64,000 nucleotides of DNA from contig CALXLS010000004.1 of NCBI GenBank assembly GCA_944389265.1, forward strand, positions 1-64,000, in the 5' to 3' direction. The notes under the pieces were generated by a model. It was given only the letters and a program-made list of their open reading frames with translations, made no database searches and was not told the origin of the DNA. The translations under genes were made by a program, and so were the position numbers. This document shows positions 1 through 8,317 of the stretch, one piece after another. Every line of letters begins with the position of its first letter. Positions within the stretch are counted from its first letter, which is position 1. This DNA is from an uncultured Alphaproteobacteria bacterium (lineage in GTDB: Bacteria; Pseudomonadota; Alphaproteobacteria; Rs-D84).

Positions 1-296
1 GGTATTATACCTATTAAAAAGCCAGGAAATACATCCAAAACCATTGCCGCAGTATTAGCTGTTCTTGAAACAACTAAAACATCGCAATTTTCGTTATTAC
101 TTTTTAAAGTAATATTATCAAAACTTTCAATTTCTCTGGCTGTATTCGGAGCTATCTTTACACTACCGCCAGTTCCCGTTGCAATAATAATATCATCAGA
201 ATCATTATGTATGTTCACATTATGATTACTTCCTATTCCCATAGTACCGCAAGACACTAATAAGACACATAAAAATAAAATAAATATTTTTTTCAT
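1..296 (-). CDS. Lipoprotein, partial (3' end outside window)
   Basis: The reading frame starts with ATG at 296 and runs off the left edge without a stop, giving about 98 residues. The N-terminus is a lipoprotein signal: a short basic start, a hydrophobic stretch and lipobox L-V-S-C with Cys16 as the predicted lipidated residue. The following segment (...REIESFDNITL...) is weakly like the start of GIN/DUF2807 putative adhesin domains, which I cannot confirm on a fragment. The start lies one nucleotide after the stop of the lipoprotein gene 298-648, so the two form an operon. Function unknown; envelope location inferred. Confidence 0.75.
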   Translation of the reverse strand, partial: MKKIFILFLCVLLVSCGTMGIGSNHNVNIHNDSDDIIIATGTGGSVKIAPNTAREIESFDNITLKSNNENCDVLVVSRTANTAAMVLDVFPGFLIGII

Positions 297-297
297 T

Positions 298-648
298 TTA
301 CTCACAATCCGTACATTTTACAAATTCACGAACATAATCGCCGTTTTTCAAAACAAGTTTGTTTTCATCCACACTTGCTATTTCATATTCTTCTGTAAAG
401 TCTATTGTCTGATGATTACCTATACTTTTACCTTTAAGTATTAAAACACCGTCTTTTACTTCCCAACCATTATATTGCAAAGTTGCCATACCTATTGAGG
501 TTGCTTTACCACCCTGCTCTAAATCAAAACCTTGCTTTAATTCTGGCATACTTGGTACAGGTTCTATCCATTTACCTTCTATATTTAAGTCCTCGCTACC
601 ACAAGCAGACAAGACCAATCCAAAAACTACAAAGAAAAACTTTTTCAT
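298..648 (-). CDS. Lipocalin-like lipoprotein (Lipocalin_3-type)
   Basis: A 116-residue predicted outer-envelope lipoprotein. It has a lipobox L-S-A-C with Cys16, then a compact beta-rich domain. The pattern GKWIEPVP, QGFDLEQGGKATSIGMATLQY, LILKGKSIGN and QTIDFTEEYEI matches my memory of the Lipocalin_3 family, seen mostly in Bacteroidetes. These are short lipocalin-like barrels of unknown ligand. It is the first gene of a minus-strand pair with the lipoprotein beginning at 296 and is divergent from the ABC-F gene at 695. The family's usual home suggests acquisition by transfer, but this is inference from recalled patterns. Confidence 0.8.
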   Translation of the reverse strand: MKKFFFVVFGLVLSACGSEDLNIEGKWIEPVPSMPELKQGFDLEQGGKATSIGMATLQYNGWEVKDGVLILKGKSIGNHQTIDFTEEYEIASVDENKLVLKNGDYVREFVKCTDCE

Positions 649-694
649 TATTTCCCCTTTTATTCACAATATTATTATATAATATATTTCTAAT

Positions 695-2308
695 ATGAAA
701 GCAGTAAATTTATCTTTATCATTTGGCACTAATATTATTTACAACTGTGCCGAATTTAACTTACTTCCCCGTGACAAGGTAGGTGTTGTCGGGGTTAATG
801 GTGCAGGAAAAACCACTCTTTTCAAAATAATTTTAGGCAAAATTCAACCAGATACAGGATATATAGACACAAACAATGCAAATATTTCTTATCTGCCTCA
901 ACAGATAGAATTTACAGACCCTGATATTACAGTATGGGATTTTTTACTTTCTGGCAGACCAATTGCAGAACTAGAAGAAAAATTAAAAGACCTTTATCAA
1001 AAAGTTGCGGACGAACCAGATAACCAAGAAATTCTTGATAAAATATCTGAAACGCAAGAAAGACTAGAACACTATAATTTTTATCATGCAGAAGATGAAT
1101 TATTAGAAATTATTGAAAATATGGATATAGATTCTGCGATGCTTGATATGAAGTTAAAAAATCTATCTGGTGGTCAGAAATCAAAGGTCGCATTTGCAAG
1201 GCTTTTATATTCTATGTCTAGAATTTTATTATTAGACGAACCGACAAATCATTTAGATATAAAGACGAAAGATTTTGTATGCGAATATCTAAAAAAATAC
1301 AAAGGTATGGTTTTAATAATTAGCCATGATATAGAATTTCTAAATAAAATCGTAAATAAAATTTTATTTGTGGATAAAGTTTCTCATAAAATAACAACTT
1401 TTGATGGCGATTATAACGATTATAAAAACAAAGCAGCACAATTAAAACATCGTCGTGAAAAGCAGATAGAATCAGAAGAAAGACAAATAAAAAAACTAAG
1501 TGAATTTGTTGATAAAGCACGCGCTGCAAGTCCTACAAATCATAGTATAAAACGCGTTGGGCACACACGAGAAAAGCAATTAGAAAAGATTTTAGAAAAT
1601 AGAACTATTCGCGAACAAACTTATAAAAAAATAAAGATGGATTTAACCCCTTTAACAGAAGGCTCGCGTCATCCAATATCTGTTGAAGACTTATGGTTTA
1701 GATATAAAGGCGCGAAATTATTATACAGAAAACTTTCTTTTTATATAACAGGTGGTGAAAGATTTTTAATTGTTGGTGAAAATGGTACTGGGAAATCTAC
1801 ACTATTAAAATTAATACTTGGTCAATTAACACCTGAACGCGGTGAAATAAAAATAAATCCCAAAACAGATATAGCATACTATGCACAAGAACTTGAATTA
1901 CTAGATGAAACAAAAACAGTTATAGAAAATATAGAAAACCCTGATTATACAGACCAGCAATTGCGCACTGTACTTGCGAACTTTTTATTTTTTGACATGG
2001 ATGTATTTAAAAAAGTATCTGTATTATCACCTGGTGAAAAAGCACGCGTAGCATTATGTAAAATGTTGCTAAAACGCGCAAATATGTTAATTTTAGATGA
2101 ACCTACAAATCATCTTGATCCAGAAACTCAGATGATAATAGGAGATAATTTCAGAGATTACAAAGGAACTATAATATTAGTTAGCCATAATCCAGAATTT
2201 GTCGAACAAATTGGGATTACCAGAATGTTGGTATTACCAAGCGGTAAAATAGAAGATTATTCACACGAATTACTTGAATATTATTATAGTGTAAACAGCG
2301 AAGAATAG
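695..2308 (+). CDS. ABC-F family ATPase (ribosome-associated type)
   Basis: A 537-residue protein with two ABC ATPase domains and no membrane segment, the architecture of ABC-F proteins that act on the ribosomal E-site. Domain 1 has Walker A GVNGAGKTT near residue 35, signature LSGGQKSKVAFARLL and Walker B ILLLDEPTNHLD. Domain 2 has GENGTGKST, signature LSPGEKARVAL and LILDEPTNHLD. A charged linker lies between them. Which subfamily (EttA, Uup, YdiF or a resistance type) cannot be settled by eye. A TATAAT at 678-683 puts the likely mRNA start about 5 nt before the ATG and no Shine-Dalgarno is present, so the message may be leaderless. Confidence 0.9.
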   Translation: MKAVNLSLSFGTNIIYNCAEFNLLPRDKVGVVGVNGAGKTTLFKIILGKIQPDTGYIDTNNANISYLPQQIEFTDPDITVWDFLLSGRPIAELEEKLKDLYQKVADEPDNQEILDKISETQERLEHYNFYHAEDELLEIIENMDIDSAMLDMKLKNLSGGQKSKVAFARLLYSMSRILLLDEPTNHLDIKTKDFVCEYLKKYKGMVLIISHDIEFLNKIVNKILFVDKVSHKITTFDGDYNDYKNKAAQLKHRREKQIESEERQIKKLSEFVDKARAASPTNHSIKRVGHTREKQLEKILENRTIREQTYKKIKMDLTPLTEGSRHPISVEDLWFRYKGAKLLYRKLSFYITGGERFLIVGENGTGKSTLLKLILGQLTPERGEIKINPKTDIAYYAQELELLDETKTVIENIENPDYTDQQLRTVLANFLFFDMDVFKKVSVLSPGEKARVALCKMLLKRANMLILDEPTNHLDPETQMIIGDNFRDYKGTIILVSHNPEFVEQIGITRMLVLPSGKIEDYSHELLEYYYSVNSEE

Positions 2309-2316
2309 AGGTAAAA

Positions 2317-2523
2317 ATGAAAAAAATAATATTAATACTTACATTAATTTTTACACCGGTTTTTGCAGCATCTGCATATACTGTAAAATATAATACAAAC
2401 ACTAAAATCTATCATGATACAAGTTGCAAATGGGCACATAAATGTACAAAAAATTGCATAACAATAGACCACACAGACGCAATTAAAAGGGGTGGTCGCC
2501 CATGTAAAGTATGTGGCGGATAA
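2317..2523 (+). CDS. Small secreted Cys-rich protein, putative metal-binding
   Basis: A 68-residue protein beginning 8 nt after the ABC-F stop, with ribosome site GAGG before the ATG. Residues 1-20 form a Sec signal peptide. The mature part is about 48 residues with five cysteines (C37, C43, C47, C63, C66), the last two as CKVCGG at the C-terminus and a His at 33. The arrangement resembles small zinc-ribbon or Ada-type metal-binding segments, but no family can be named firmly. It is probably cotranscribed with the ABC-F gene. Function unknown. Confidence 0.75.
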   Translation: MKKIILILTLIFTPVFAASAYTVKYNTNTKIYHDTSCKWAHKCTKNCITIDHTDAIKRGGRPCKVCGG

Positions 2524-2526
2524 AAG

Positions 2527-3144
2527 TTATTCGAAACACTTTTTAAGACTTTGACCTGTATCCATCTGGTCAATTCTTTTATTTCTAATTTCTTCTGCGG
2601 CTTTAATTTTCTGCTTTATCAAAATTAAATCTGGATGAGCTTGTAATTCTGCATTTAATTCATTTACTGCTGCATCTATATCATCTGCACTTCTTACAAA
2701 TATAGGCATAATAGAATCCGCCGCACTAAAAATAGAATTTTGAAGTTCTTTTTTATAATCATCTATTACAGACAAATAAGTTCTTATATGTTCATCTTCA
2801 TGTGCTAAAACTGCATTATAAGAGCAAGTATCTGGTACATGACGAATATCTATTTGAACCAAGAAATCACTATAACCGACATCCGCATAAACCGCTTTTA
2901 AACTTACACAAAATCCGTCTTCTATATTAGTAATATCTGCAACTATATCATAGTTATCAACCATCGTTGCAATAACATTACCATGGAATAAATCCATTTC
3001 TTTTAATGGTTGTACAACTTCTTTTGTCCAATCTGGTGTGCTTAATACAACGCGCGGAATTAATTTATACGGCAAGCAATCATCAGCCAATACAGGCATA
3101 GAAAAAAATATGAAAAACAAACTTATAATACGTTTAAATTTCAT
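2527..3144 (-). CDS. Secreted HExxH protein (putative zinc metallopeptidase)
   Basis: A 205-residue protein with a signal peptide (about residues 1-20, cleavage after LA) and motif HEDEH at residues 115-119, which fits the HExxH zinc-protease motif. A helical, charged C-terminal region follows (residues 135-205). Cysteines 23, 79, 107 and 203 could form periplasmic disulfides. It starts 3 nt after the virB4 stop, so it is the third gene of a virB3-virB4 transcript. A role in trimming the cell wall or processing secretion parts would fit, but that is inference. The third zinc ligand and the family are not identified. Confidence 0.7.
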   Translation of the reverse strand: MKFKRIISLFFIFFSMPVLADDCLPYKLIPRVVLSTPDWTKEVVQPLKEMDLFHGNVIATMVDNYDIVADITNIEDGFCVSLKAVYADVGYSDFLVQIDIRHVPDTCSYNAVLAHEDEHIRTYLSVIDDYKKELQNSIFSAADSIMPIFVRSADDIDAAVNELNAELQAHPDLILIKQKIKAAEEIRNKRIDQMDTGQSLKKCFE

Positions 3145-3147
3145 AAT

Positions 3148-5562
3148 TTATAAATTACCAGCCCCTTGCTTTTTCAAGTATTCTGCAACAAAATTATTAC
3201 CATATTGCTTATAAAGTTCTTCTGCTAATAAAACAGAAGAACGCCCTGATTCAAACAATCTTAGCATATTACCCAAACCACCAAGTTCAGTATTTAGAAT
3301 TACAGATTCCCCATTAACAGGTCTTGATAACAGAACGGCACGTTTTAAATTTGGATAAGCTTTACCTTGAATGAAAGCCATTTCCAAAGGATTCAAATTC
3401 CAATGTGCATAGTCATTAACATCTGCAGCAGGGTTTCTAAAGAACAAAACAGTCTGTGCCTGTCCACGAACTACATCACCGATACCTAATTTATCAAGAA
3501 CATTAGCACGTTGGAAAGCAACCATATAAGCCTGACGATTTTTACGACCTTCTTGCAGACCTACTATAAAGTTATCACGGAACATTTTATTTTCCAGCAT
3601 AGGTGCAGTTTCATCAATCATGATTAAAGAAGGATTACCACCAGACACAGTAATATTATTAATTCTATGTAATATATAAGAAATAACTGCAGGTGCCAAA
3701 GTTTCATCTTGCAGAATTTCTGTAAAATCAAAAGTTGTAAGTCTTGCGTTCAAATCCAAAGTATCCGAAGTTTCATTAAACATATCGCCATACTGTAAAG
3801 GGTCGACCCACTTTTTAAGCGCAGCGCGCATATTACCAGAAGAAGAAAAACAACTTTCCCATAAGTTCTTTAATAATCTATCTTTATCTTGCAGGTAATC
3901 AAAATTCACAGAAACAGCGCGTGCAATTTCATCTGCGGACCCTGCATCATTTTGTCCAGAAATCATGGCGAACCAACGACGCAAGAAAGCACGATTAGCA
4001 GCACTATCTGGCATTTTCAACGGATTTAAATGAGTTTGAAATGCTGCTGCATCTGGGTCTTTTTCTTTACCCTGCATAGTTATATACTTACCACCCACAG
4101 CCAAAGTAAATATTTCTGCGCCCTTATTTCTATCAAAGAAGAACGCTTTTAATTTTTTATGGCGCAAAGACTGAGCAATTAAGAAAGAGAATAAAGTAGT
4201 TTTACCACCACCCGTTGGCCCTATAGTTAAGGTATGACCCACCGCTGCAGGTTTATCAGAAACATGGAATTGGAATTGATAAGGTGTACCTTGTGCGGTA
4301 GGAAAAATAACAAGTGGTCCCTGCCCCCAGTCACTATTTGTCACCCCAGTAGGTTGACTGGACATTGGTATACTAATCGCGGCGGTTCTGGACAGCATTT
4401 TAAAACTGCGTGGGAAAACATCAAATCCAGGTATTTGTGCAAACCAAGAAACTTTTGATGCAAAAGTTTCAACTATTGGTGCGACCCCGAACGAAGCAGA
4501 TATTTTCTTAAATTCATCAACATACTTTTCTAAATCTTCTTCTGTTGCACCGAAAACTATAAATAAAGGATAGTAATTAACCAGACTTTGATTACCTGAT
4601 ATATTTTCATCCATTGCGGACTCGGCCTCTGAAATCTGTTCTTCAGAAGATTCTTTATTTTCATCCGCAGTTGCACGTCTTTGTCTTAAAACACTTTCTA
4701 TATCTGCCGCGCCCATGATACTAAACGCATTCATACAAATCATTTCTGTCTGAATTGTAGAAACTGTATTAAAGAAATCCTCGTCTAAATAATCAGGAGA
4801 TATTTTAAAAGAAATCATCGCAGCAAAAGATTGTCTGCCACCACTGATATATCTAACCAAACCATTATCTAAAAACTCAACATCATCAACCGTTGTAAGA
4901 TTACCTATATTCTGGTCACATACAATAGGTGAAGGTTTTGTAATAGGTGATAAAATTCTGCCGAAAAACTTAGCCATATTATCTTTTGAATCATTACGTA
5001 AAACAACAGGTCTGTATGCTGCCAAAATAGATTCCAGATAATTACCATATTGGTTTAGTTTTTCACGTGCATTAGAACCTTTCACTGATAAAACGATATA
5101 GTAAGTATTTTCAAAAATTCTAAGTCCTTGTTCACGCCATTTATCATAAATTTTCTGCAATACAGGTTGGTCAAATTCATAATCAGTATTTTCATCAACT
5201 GCGTCACGCACCATATAAAAACGTAAAACTACATTAGGGTCACGAATTTGATTAAATAACTGTGAACGCAAATCCAAGAACTTTTCACGTGTTGCATCAT
5301 CTTGCATACTTGTTTGCACACCTGCAACTTTATAAACTCTGATAATACTACCATCAGTTAAAGTCATAGAATTATCAGTATAAACTGTTTTAAAGGGTAA
5401 ATATTGTGCATAATTAGCATAACCGAATTTTGGGAAAATGCGGCGTGTCAAAGCAGGGATATACATCATCAAAACAATGAACACCAAAACAACCGCCATA
5501 ACTAAGATTATGGTTGTAATAGGAAAACCACCACCTGCAAAATATTGAAAAAAGTCATTCAT
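3148..5562 (-). CDS. virB4: Type IV secretion ATPase VirB4
   Basis: An 804-residue VirB4/TrbE-like ATPase that powers a type IV secretion system at the inner membrane. Walker A is GPTGGGKTT at residues 448-456 and Walker B is LIMIDE at 646-651. The N-terminal VirB4 domain precedes them. An unusual addition is a predicted membrane helix at about residues 16-36, which many VirB4 proteins lack. It follows virB3 with one nucleotide between stop and start and is followed by a HExxH periplasmic protein. No other T4SS genes (virB6, B8-B11, D4) occur in this window, so they must lie elsewhere or be absent. Confidence 0.93.
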   Translation of the reverse strand: MNDFFQYFAGGGFPITTIILVMAVVLVFIVLMMYIPALTRRIFPKFGYANYAQYLPFKTVYTDNSMTLTDGSIIRVYKVAGVQTSMQDDATREKFLDLRSQLFNQIRDPNVVLRFYMVRDAVDENTDYEFDQPVLQKIYDKWREQGLRIFENTYYIVLSVKGSNAREKLNQYGNYLESILAAYRPVVLRNDSKDNMAKFFGRILSPITKPSPIVCDQNIGNLTTVDDVEFLDNGLVRYISGGRQSFAAMISFKISPDYLDEDFFNTVSTIQTEMICMNAFSIMGAADIESVLRQRRATADENKESSEEQISEAESAMDENISGNQSLVNYYPLFIVFGATEEDLEKYVDEFKKISASFGVAPIVETFASKVSWFAQIPGFDVFPRSFKMLSRTAAISIPMSSQPTGVTNSDWGQGPLVIFPTAQGTPYQFQFHVSDKPAAVGHTLTIGPTGGGKTTLFSFLIAQSLRHKKLKAFFFDRNKGAEIFTLAVGGKYITMQGKEKDPDAAAFQTHLNPLKMPDSAANRAFLRRWFAMISGQNDAGSADEIARAVSVNFDYLQDKDRLLKNLWESCFSSSGNMRAALKKWVDPLQYGDMFNETSDTLDLNARLTTFDFTEILQDETLAPAVISYILHRINNITVSGGNPSLIMIDETAPMLENKMFRDNFIVGLQEGRKNRQAYMVAFQRANVLDKLGIGDVVRGQAQTVLFFRNPAADVNDYAHWNLNPLEMAFIQGKAYPNLKRAVLLSRPVNGESVILNTELGGLGNMLRLFESGRSSVLLAEELYKQYGNNFVAEYLKKQGAGNL

Positions 5563-5563
5563 G

Positions 5564-5860
5564 TTAAGCCGCTAATCTCCCTGGGATTTTCTTTTTAAGA
5601 AGTTGAATTTTTGCTGCGATAATCTGCCCAAGTTGCGGTTCTTTTTTAGAAAAAGCCGCCAAAATCATATGAACAACGCATACAGAAATCAGAAAATACA
5701 AAGGGTTTACCCAACTATCTGCACCGTACAAAATTAGCCCCAATACAAACGCCATAATAAAAATTATGAATTGCACTGCAAAATTAATTACTGCAAGCGA
5801 ATAAGGCACGTAAAAGATACGTGCAGGATTAGCCAATGCTTTCAGTACTTGTTGCTTCAT
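5564..5860 (-). CDS. virB3: Type IV secretion protein VirB3
   Basis: A short inner-membrane protein of 98 residues from the chosen start. Two closely spaced hydrophobic segments lie at about residues 20-45 and 48-65, followed by a basic C-terminal tail, the normal VirB3 form. The ATG at 5860 is preferred over an upstream in-frame start at 5917 because a G-rich ribosome site (AGGGGGGAT) sits about 12 nt before it and the family begins with a short N-terminus ahead of the first helix. It is placed directly before virB4, as in most T4SS loci. Confidence 0.85.
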   Translation of the reverse strand: MKQQVLKALANPARIFYVPYSLAVINFAVQFIIFIMAFVLGLILYGADSWVNPLYFLISVCVVHMILAAFSKKEPQLGQIIAAKIQLLKKKIPGRLAA

Positions 5861-5898
5861 TTTGGATAGAATCCCCCCTGCTTCTTGAATTATAACAA

Positions 5899-6083
5899 TT
5901 TCAACAATTTTCAACAAGCATAAAAAGCAAACTAAAAATTTTGTTAAAAACGTTAAAAACCTATATTTTTATCAACGGTTAATTATTTTCATACTTTTTC
6001 AACAATTTTAAAAAAATCCTTAGAAATCTAAGAAAAAATTGTTGAAAACTTGTTAATAAAAATTTGAAAACAATTTTCAACAA
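5899..6083. repeat. Cluster of five TTTCAACAA/TTTTCAACAA sites in an AT-rich gap
   Basis: The gap between virB3 and rpmJ (about 315 nt) contains TTTCAACAA at 5899-5907 and TTTTCAACAA at 5908-5917, 5996-6005 and 6074-6083, plus one inverted copy (TTGTTGAAAA) at 6039-6048. An inverted repeat CTTAGA-aa-TCTAAG is at 6019-6032. The 9-mer TTTTCAACA differs by one base from the DnaA-box form TTTTCCACA. It could be a replication or protein-binding region, or the virB3 control region. No gene is seen here. Confidence 0.6.
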
Positions 6084-6126
6084 AACTAACAGGCCTTACT
6101 AAAACAACAAAAATATTAATAAGTAT

Positions 6127-6154
6127 TTGATTTTTTAGAAAAAGCGTTTATAAT
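6127..6154 (+). promoter_or_regulatory. Predicted sigma-70 promoter of rpmJ
   Basis: TTGATT at 6127-6132 and TATAAT at 6149-6154 are separated by 16 nt. Initiation would fall near 6161, about 16 nt before the rpmJ start codon. The same TTGATT -35 form recurs before the RNA copies at 20556 and 20772. Confidence 0.6.
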
Positions 6155-6176
6155 TGCCTAGCAAAAAGGATTTGAT

Positions 6177-6311
6177 ATGAAATTTTTAAGTTCATTAAAG
6201 GCTTGGAAGAAACGCGGTAACGTAAAACAAATTCGTCGTGGTAAGCAAGTCATTTTAATTGACCCAGCGAATCCTAAATTAAAGGCTAAGCAGGGCTTTA
6301 AGAAAAAATAA
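6177..6311 (+). CDS. rpmJ: 50S ribosomal protein L36 (zinc-free type)
   Basis: A 44-residue basic protein. MKFLSSLKAWKKR, RRGKQVILID and NPKLKAKQG line up with L36. The family's zinc-binding C-x2-C...C-x4-H residues are absent: this copy has no cysteine, as in the C-minus L36 paralogues that need no zinc. AAGGA lies 8 nt before the ATG. The gene stands alone between its own promoter and terminator. A C-terminal FKKK extension follows the usual KQG end. Confidence 0.88.
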   Translation: MKFLSSLKAWKKRGNVKQIRRGKQVILIDPANPKLKAKQGFKKK

Positions 6312-6348
6312 ATCCGGGCCTCTGCTCTGCGCGGATATTAGTTTTTAT

Positions 6349-6374
6349 GCTCAAGTTTTCTTGGGCATTTTTTA
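6349..6374 (+). terminator. Intrinsic terminator after rpmJ
   Basis: Stem GCTCAAG (6349-6355) / CTTGGGC (6360-6366), loop TTTT, then ATTTTTTAT. A weaker imperfect hairpin (AATCCG...CGGAT) lies between it and the rpmJ stop. Confidence 0.75.
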
Positions 6375-6381
6375 TTTGAAT

Positions 6382-7062
6382 TTAAAACAAAGAGAAATCA
6401 TTTTTAAATGCTTCTATCATGGCTTGATTAGCCTCTGCCCCCGACAGACCGGCACTGCGTAAATATTCTATTTGTACGTCTTGTGGGGTATATATAGAAG
6501 CACTATGGTCTGCTTTTTGTGGTGCGGCAGAAATTCTTTGTGCGGGCAGAAATTCTATTCTTGCTGTTTCATCAGATAGCGCAGAAAAACTTATATCTGA
6601 ATTTGCATTTTCACAGTTTTTATCAATTATGGCGGTACCAGATAATTTAGATTTACTATTTTTACCTGCAAGCAGTTTAGTATTTACTAAAATTGTGGTA
6701 TCAGATGCGCTGTGTTTTGCTTCGCAATTAAAGGTTAAATCCGCATTATTTTCAAGCATAACATGTCCACGAAATTCAGAAATTTTACCGGTGTTTTTGA
6801 TAAAAATATTTAAAAAAGCCGGTTTTTTATTTTTTATTTTCAAATCTAAAAATACATTTTGATTTTCTGCAGATAGGTTTATATTTAACTCATTTTCACC
6901 AGATAATTCACCGACATATATAATATGAACAGGCAGTGAATATTTTTTGTTTATATCTGTATTTTCTAGTGTTGATAAATCGGGGCAAAAAAGACCATCA
7001 CAGAAAACGATAGTTTCTGCTGGAAAGGTTTTTATATTGAATTTTTCCCACATGTATGACAT
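6382..7062 (-). CDS. sufD: Short SufD-like Fe-S cluster assembly protein
   Basis: A 226-residue protein whose C-terminal quarter has the SufB/SufD signature: FLPAQRISAAPQKADHSASI, then QIEYLRSAGLSGAEANQAMIEAF, matching the 'DV..SHgA...LFYLrsRGls..eA' region. The rest is a repetitive beta-strand pattern, as in the SufBD beta-helix. SufD is usually above 400 residues, so the N-terminal half is missing. The gene is complete, with a plausible start and no frame damage visible, so it may be a naturally short SufD. No other suf genes are adjacent. It is divergent from ychF. Confidence 0.75.
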   Translation of the reverse strand: MSYMWEKFNIKTFPAETIVFCDGLFCPDLSTLENTDINKKYSLPVHIIYVGELSGENELNINLSAENQNVFLDLKIKNKKPAFLNIFIKNTGKISEFRGHVMLENNADLTFNCEAKHSASDTTILVNTKLLAGKNSKSKLSGTAIIDKNCENANSDISFSALSDETARIEFLPAQRISAAPQKADHSASIYTPQDVQIEYLRSAGLSGAEANQAMIEAFKNDFSLF

Positions 7063-7090
7063 ATTACTTTACATTATAAAGGAAATAAAA

Positions 7091-8170
7091 ATGGGATTCA
7101 ATTGTGGAATTGTTGGATTACCAAATGTCGGTAAATCTACATTATTTAATGCATTAACACAAAGTGCGGCTGCAGATGCGCAAAATTATCCTTTCTGTAC
7201 AATAGAACCGAACACAGGTCGTGTAGTAGTACCAGATGCAACATTACATAAATTAGCCGAGGTTGCAAAATCGCAAAAGATAATACCTACACAGTTAGAG
7301 ATTGTAGATATTGCAGGTTTAGTAAAGGGTGCATCAAGCGGTGAAGGTCTTGGCAATAAGTTTTTAGGTAATATTTTATCAACAGATGCGATAATTCATG
7401 TAGTCAGATGTTTTGAAAATGATGATATTGTGCATGTAAACGGACGCATAGACCCTTTATCTGATATTGATACGATTGAAACAGAATTGATGCTGGCTGA
7501 TTTAGAAAGCCTTGATAAACAGATGAAGAATCTAGAAAAGAAGGCGCATGGTTTAGATAAAGCCGCAATAAAATTACTTGCAGATGCAAAGGTTATTCGT
7601 GAAGGTCTTGCAGCAGGTACACCTGCCAGAATGCAGGAAGTGGATGCAACGCCGTTTAATTTATTAACTGCAAAACCAGTTATATATGTATGCAATGTTG
7701 AAGAATCTGCCGCGGCAAGTGGTAATAAGTATTCTGATTTAGTTCGTGAAAAATTTGGTAATACTGCCCCAGTTCTTGTAATTTCATCAAAGATAGAAAT
7801 GGAAATTTCACAAATAGTAGACCCTGCAGAAAGAAAGATGTTTTTAGATGATTTAGGTTTAACAGAATCTGGTTTGGATAAAGTTATAAGAACAGGTTAT
7901 GATACATTGGGTTTACAAACTTATTATACAATAGGTCCAAAAGAAGCACATGCTTGGACCATAACAAAGGGGATGACTGCACCGCAAGCCGCTGGAAAAA
8001 TACATACAGATTTTGAAAAAGGTTTTATTCGTGCAGAAATAATATCACCAGAAGACTTTATTGCACTTGGTGGTGAAGTTGCCGTAAAAGAAGCGGGTAA
8101 AATGCGTCTTGTTGGTAAAGAATATATTATGCAAGAAGGCGATATATGTCATTTCTTGTTTAATAATTGA
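7091..8170 (+). CDS. ychF: Redox-regulated ATPase YchF
   Basis: A 359-residue OBG-family P-loop ATPase that binds ribosomes. Residues 1-20 carry GIVGLPNVGKSTLFNALT (G1), followed by DIAGLVKGAS (G3) and NVEE in place of NKxD, the change that gives YchF its ATP preference. The C-terminal TGS domain ends MQEGDICHFLFNN, typical of the family. The ATG at 7091 is chosen over an upstream in-frame start at 6947 because the family begins MGF-GIVGLPNVGKS and AAAGGA lies just before it. The stop codon overlaps the -35 of a candidate downstream sRNA promoter. Confidence 0.97.
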   Translation: MGFNCGIVGLPNVGKSTLFNALTQSAAADAQNYPFCTIEPNTGRVVVPDATLHKLAEVAKSQKIIPTQLEIVDIAGLVKGASSGEGLGNKFLGNILSTDAIIHVVRCFENDDIVHVNGRIDPLSDIDTIETELMLADLESLDKQMKNLEKKAHGLDKAAIKLLADAKVIREGLAAGTPARMQEVDATPFNLLTAKPVIYVCNVEESAAASGNKYSDLVREKFGNTAPVLVISSKIEMEISQIVDPAERKMFLDDLGLTESGLDKVIRTGYDTLGLQTYYTIGPKEAHAWTITKGMTAPQAAGKIHTDFEKGFIRAEIISPEDFIALGGEVAVKEAGKMRLVGKEYIMQEGDICHFLFNN

Positions 8171-8201
8171 CATACATAGAAAGATTTTATAAAATAAGCA
8201 T

Positions 8202-8293
8202 GCGTCATAACAGAAAACGAGGCGTGCATAAAAGAAATTTTTGGGAACGCCTACAATTTAGAGAAATCTAAAAGAGGTTATGCTCTGTTTTTT
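8202..8293 (+). ncRNA. Candidate small RNA between ychF and dnaG
   Basis: A promoter TTGACA (8167-8172), 17 nt, TAAAAT (8190-8195) overlaps the ychF stop. The predicted transcript of about 92 nt has AGGCGT (8220-8225) / ACGCCT (8247-8252), a perfect TTTAGA-gaaa-TCTAAA hairpin (8257-8272), and a short AGAG/CTCT hairpin with TTTTTT at 8288-8293. CATAAC (8206-8211) is also complementary to GTTATG (8277-8282), so 5' and 3' ends could close. No open reading frame of note is present and no known RNA is recognised. It lies between convergent genes. Confidence 0.5.
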
Positions 8294-8317
8294 AAACCGA
8301 TTAATTCTGGTATTTTT

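Noticed and set aside
8202-8293. The ychF-dnaG RNA as tmRNA, SRP RNA or 6S RNA
   Set aside because: It lacks the SRP GNRA/GGAG core, the tRNA-like ends of tmRNA and the long bubble hairpin of 6S.
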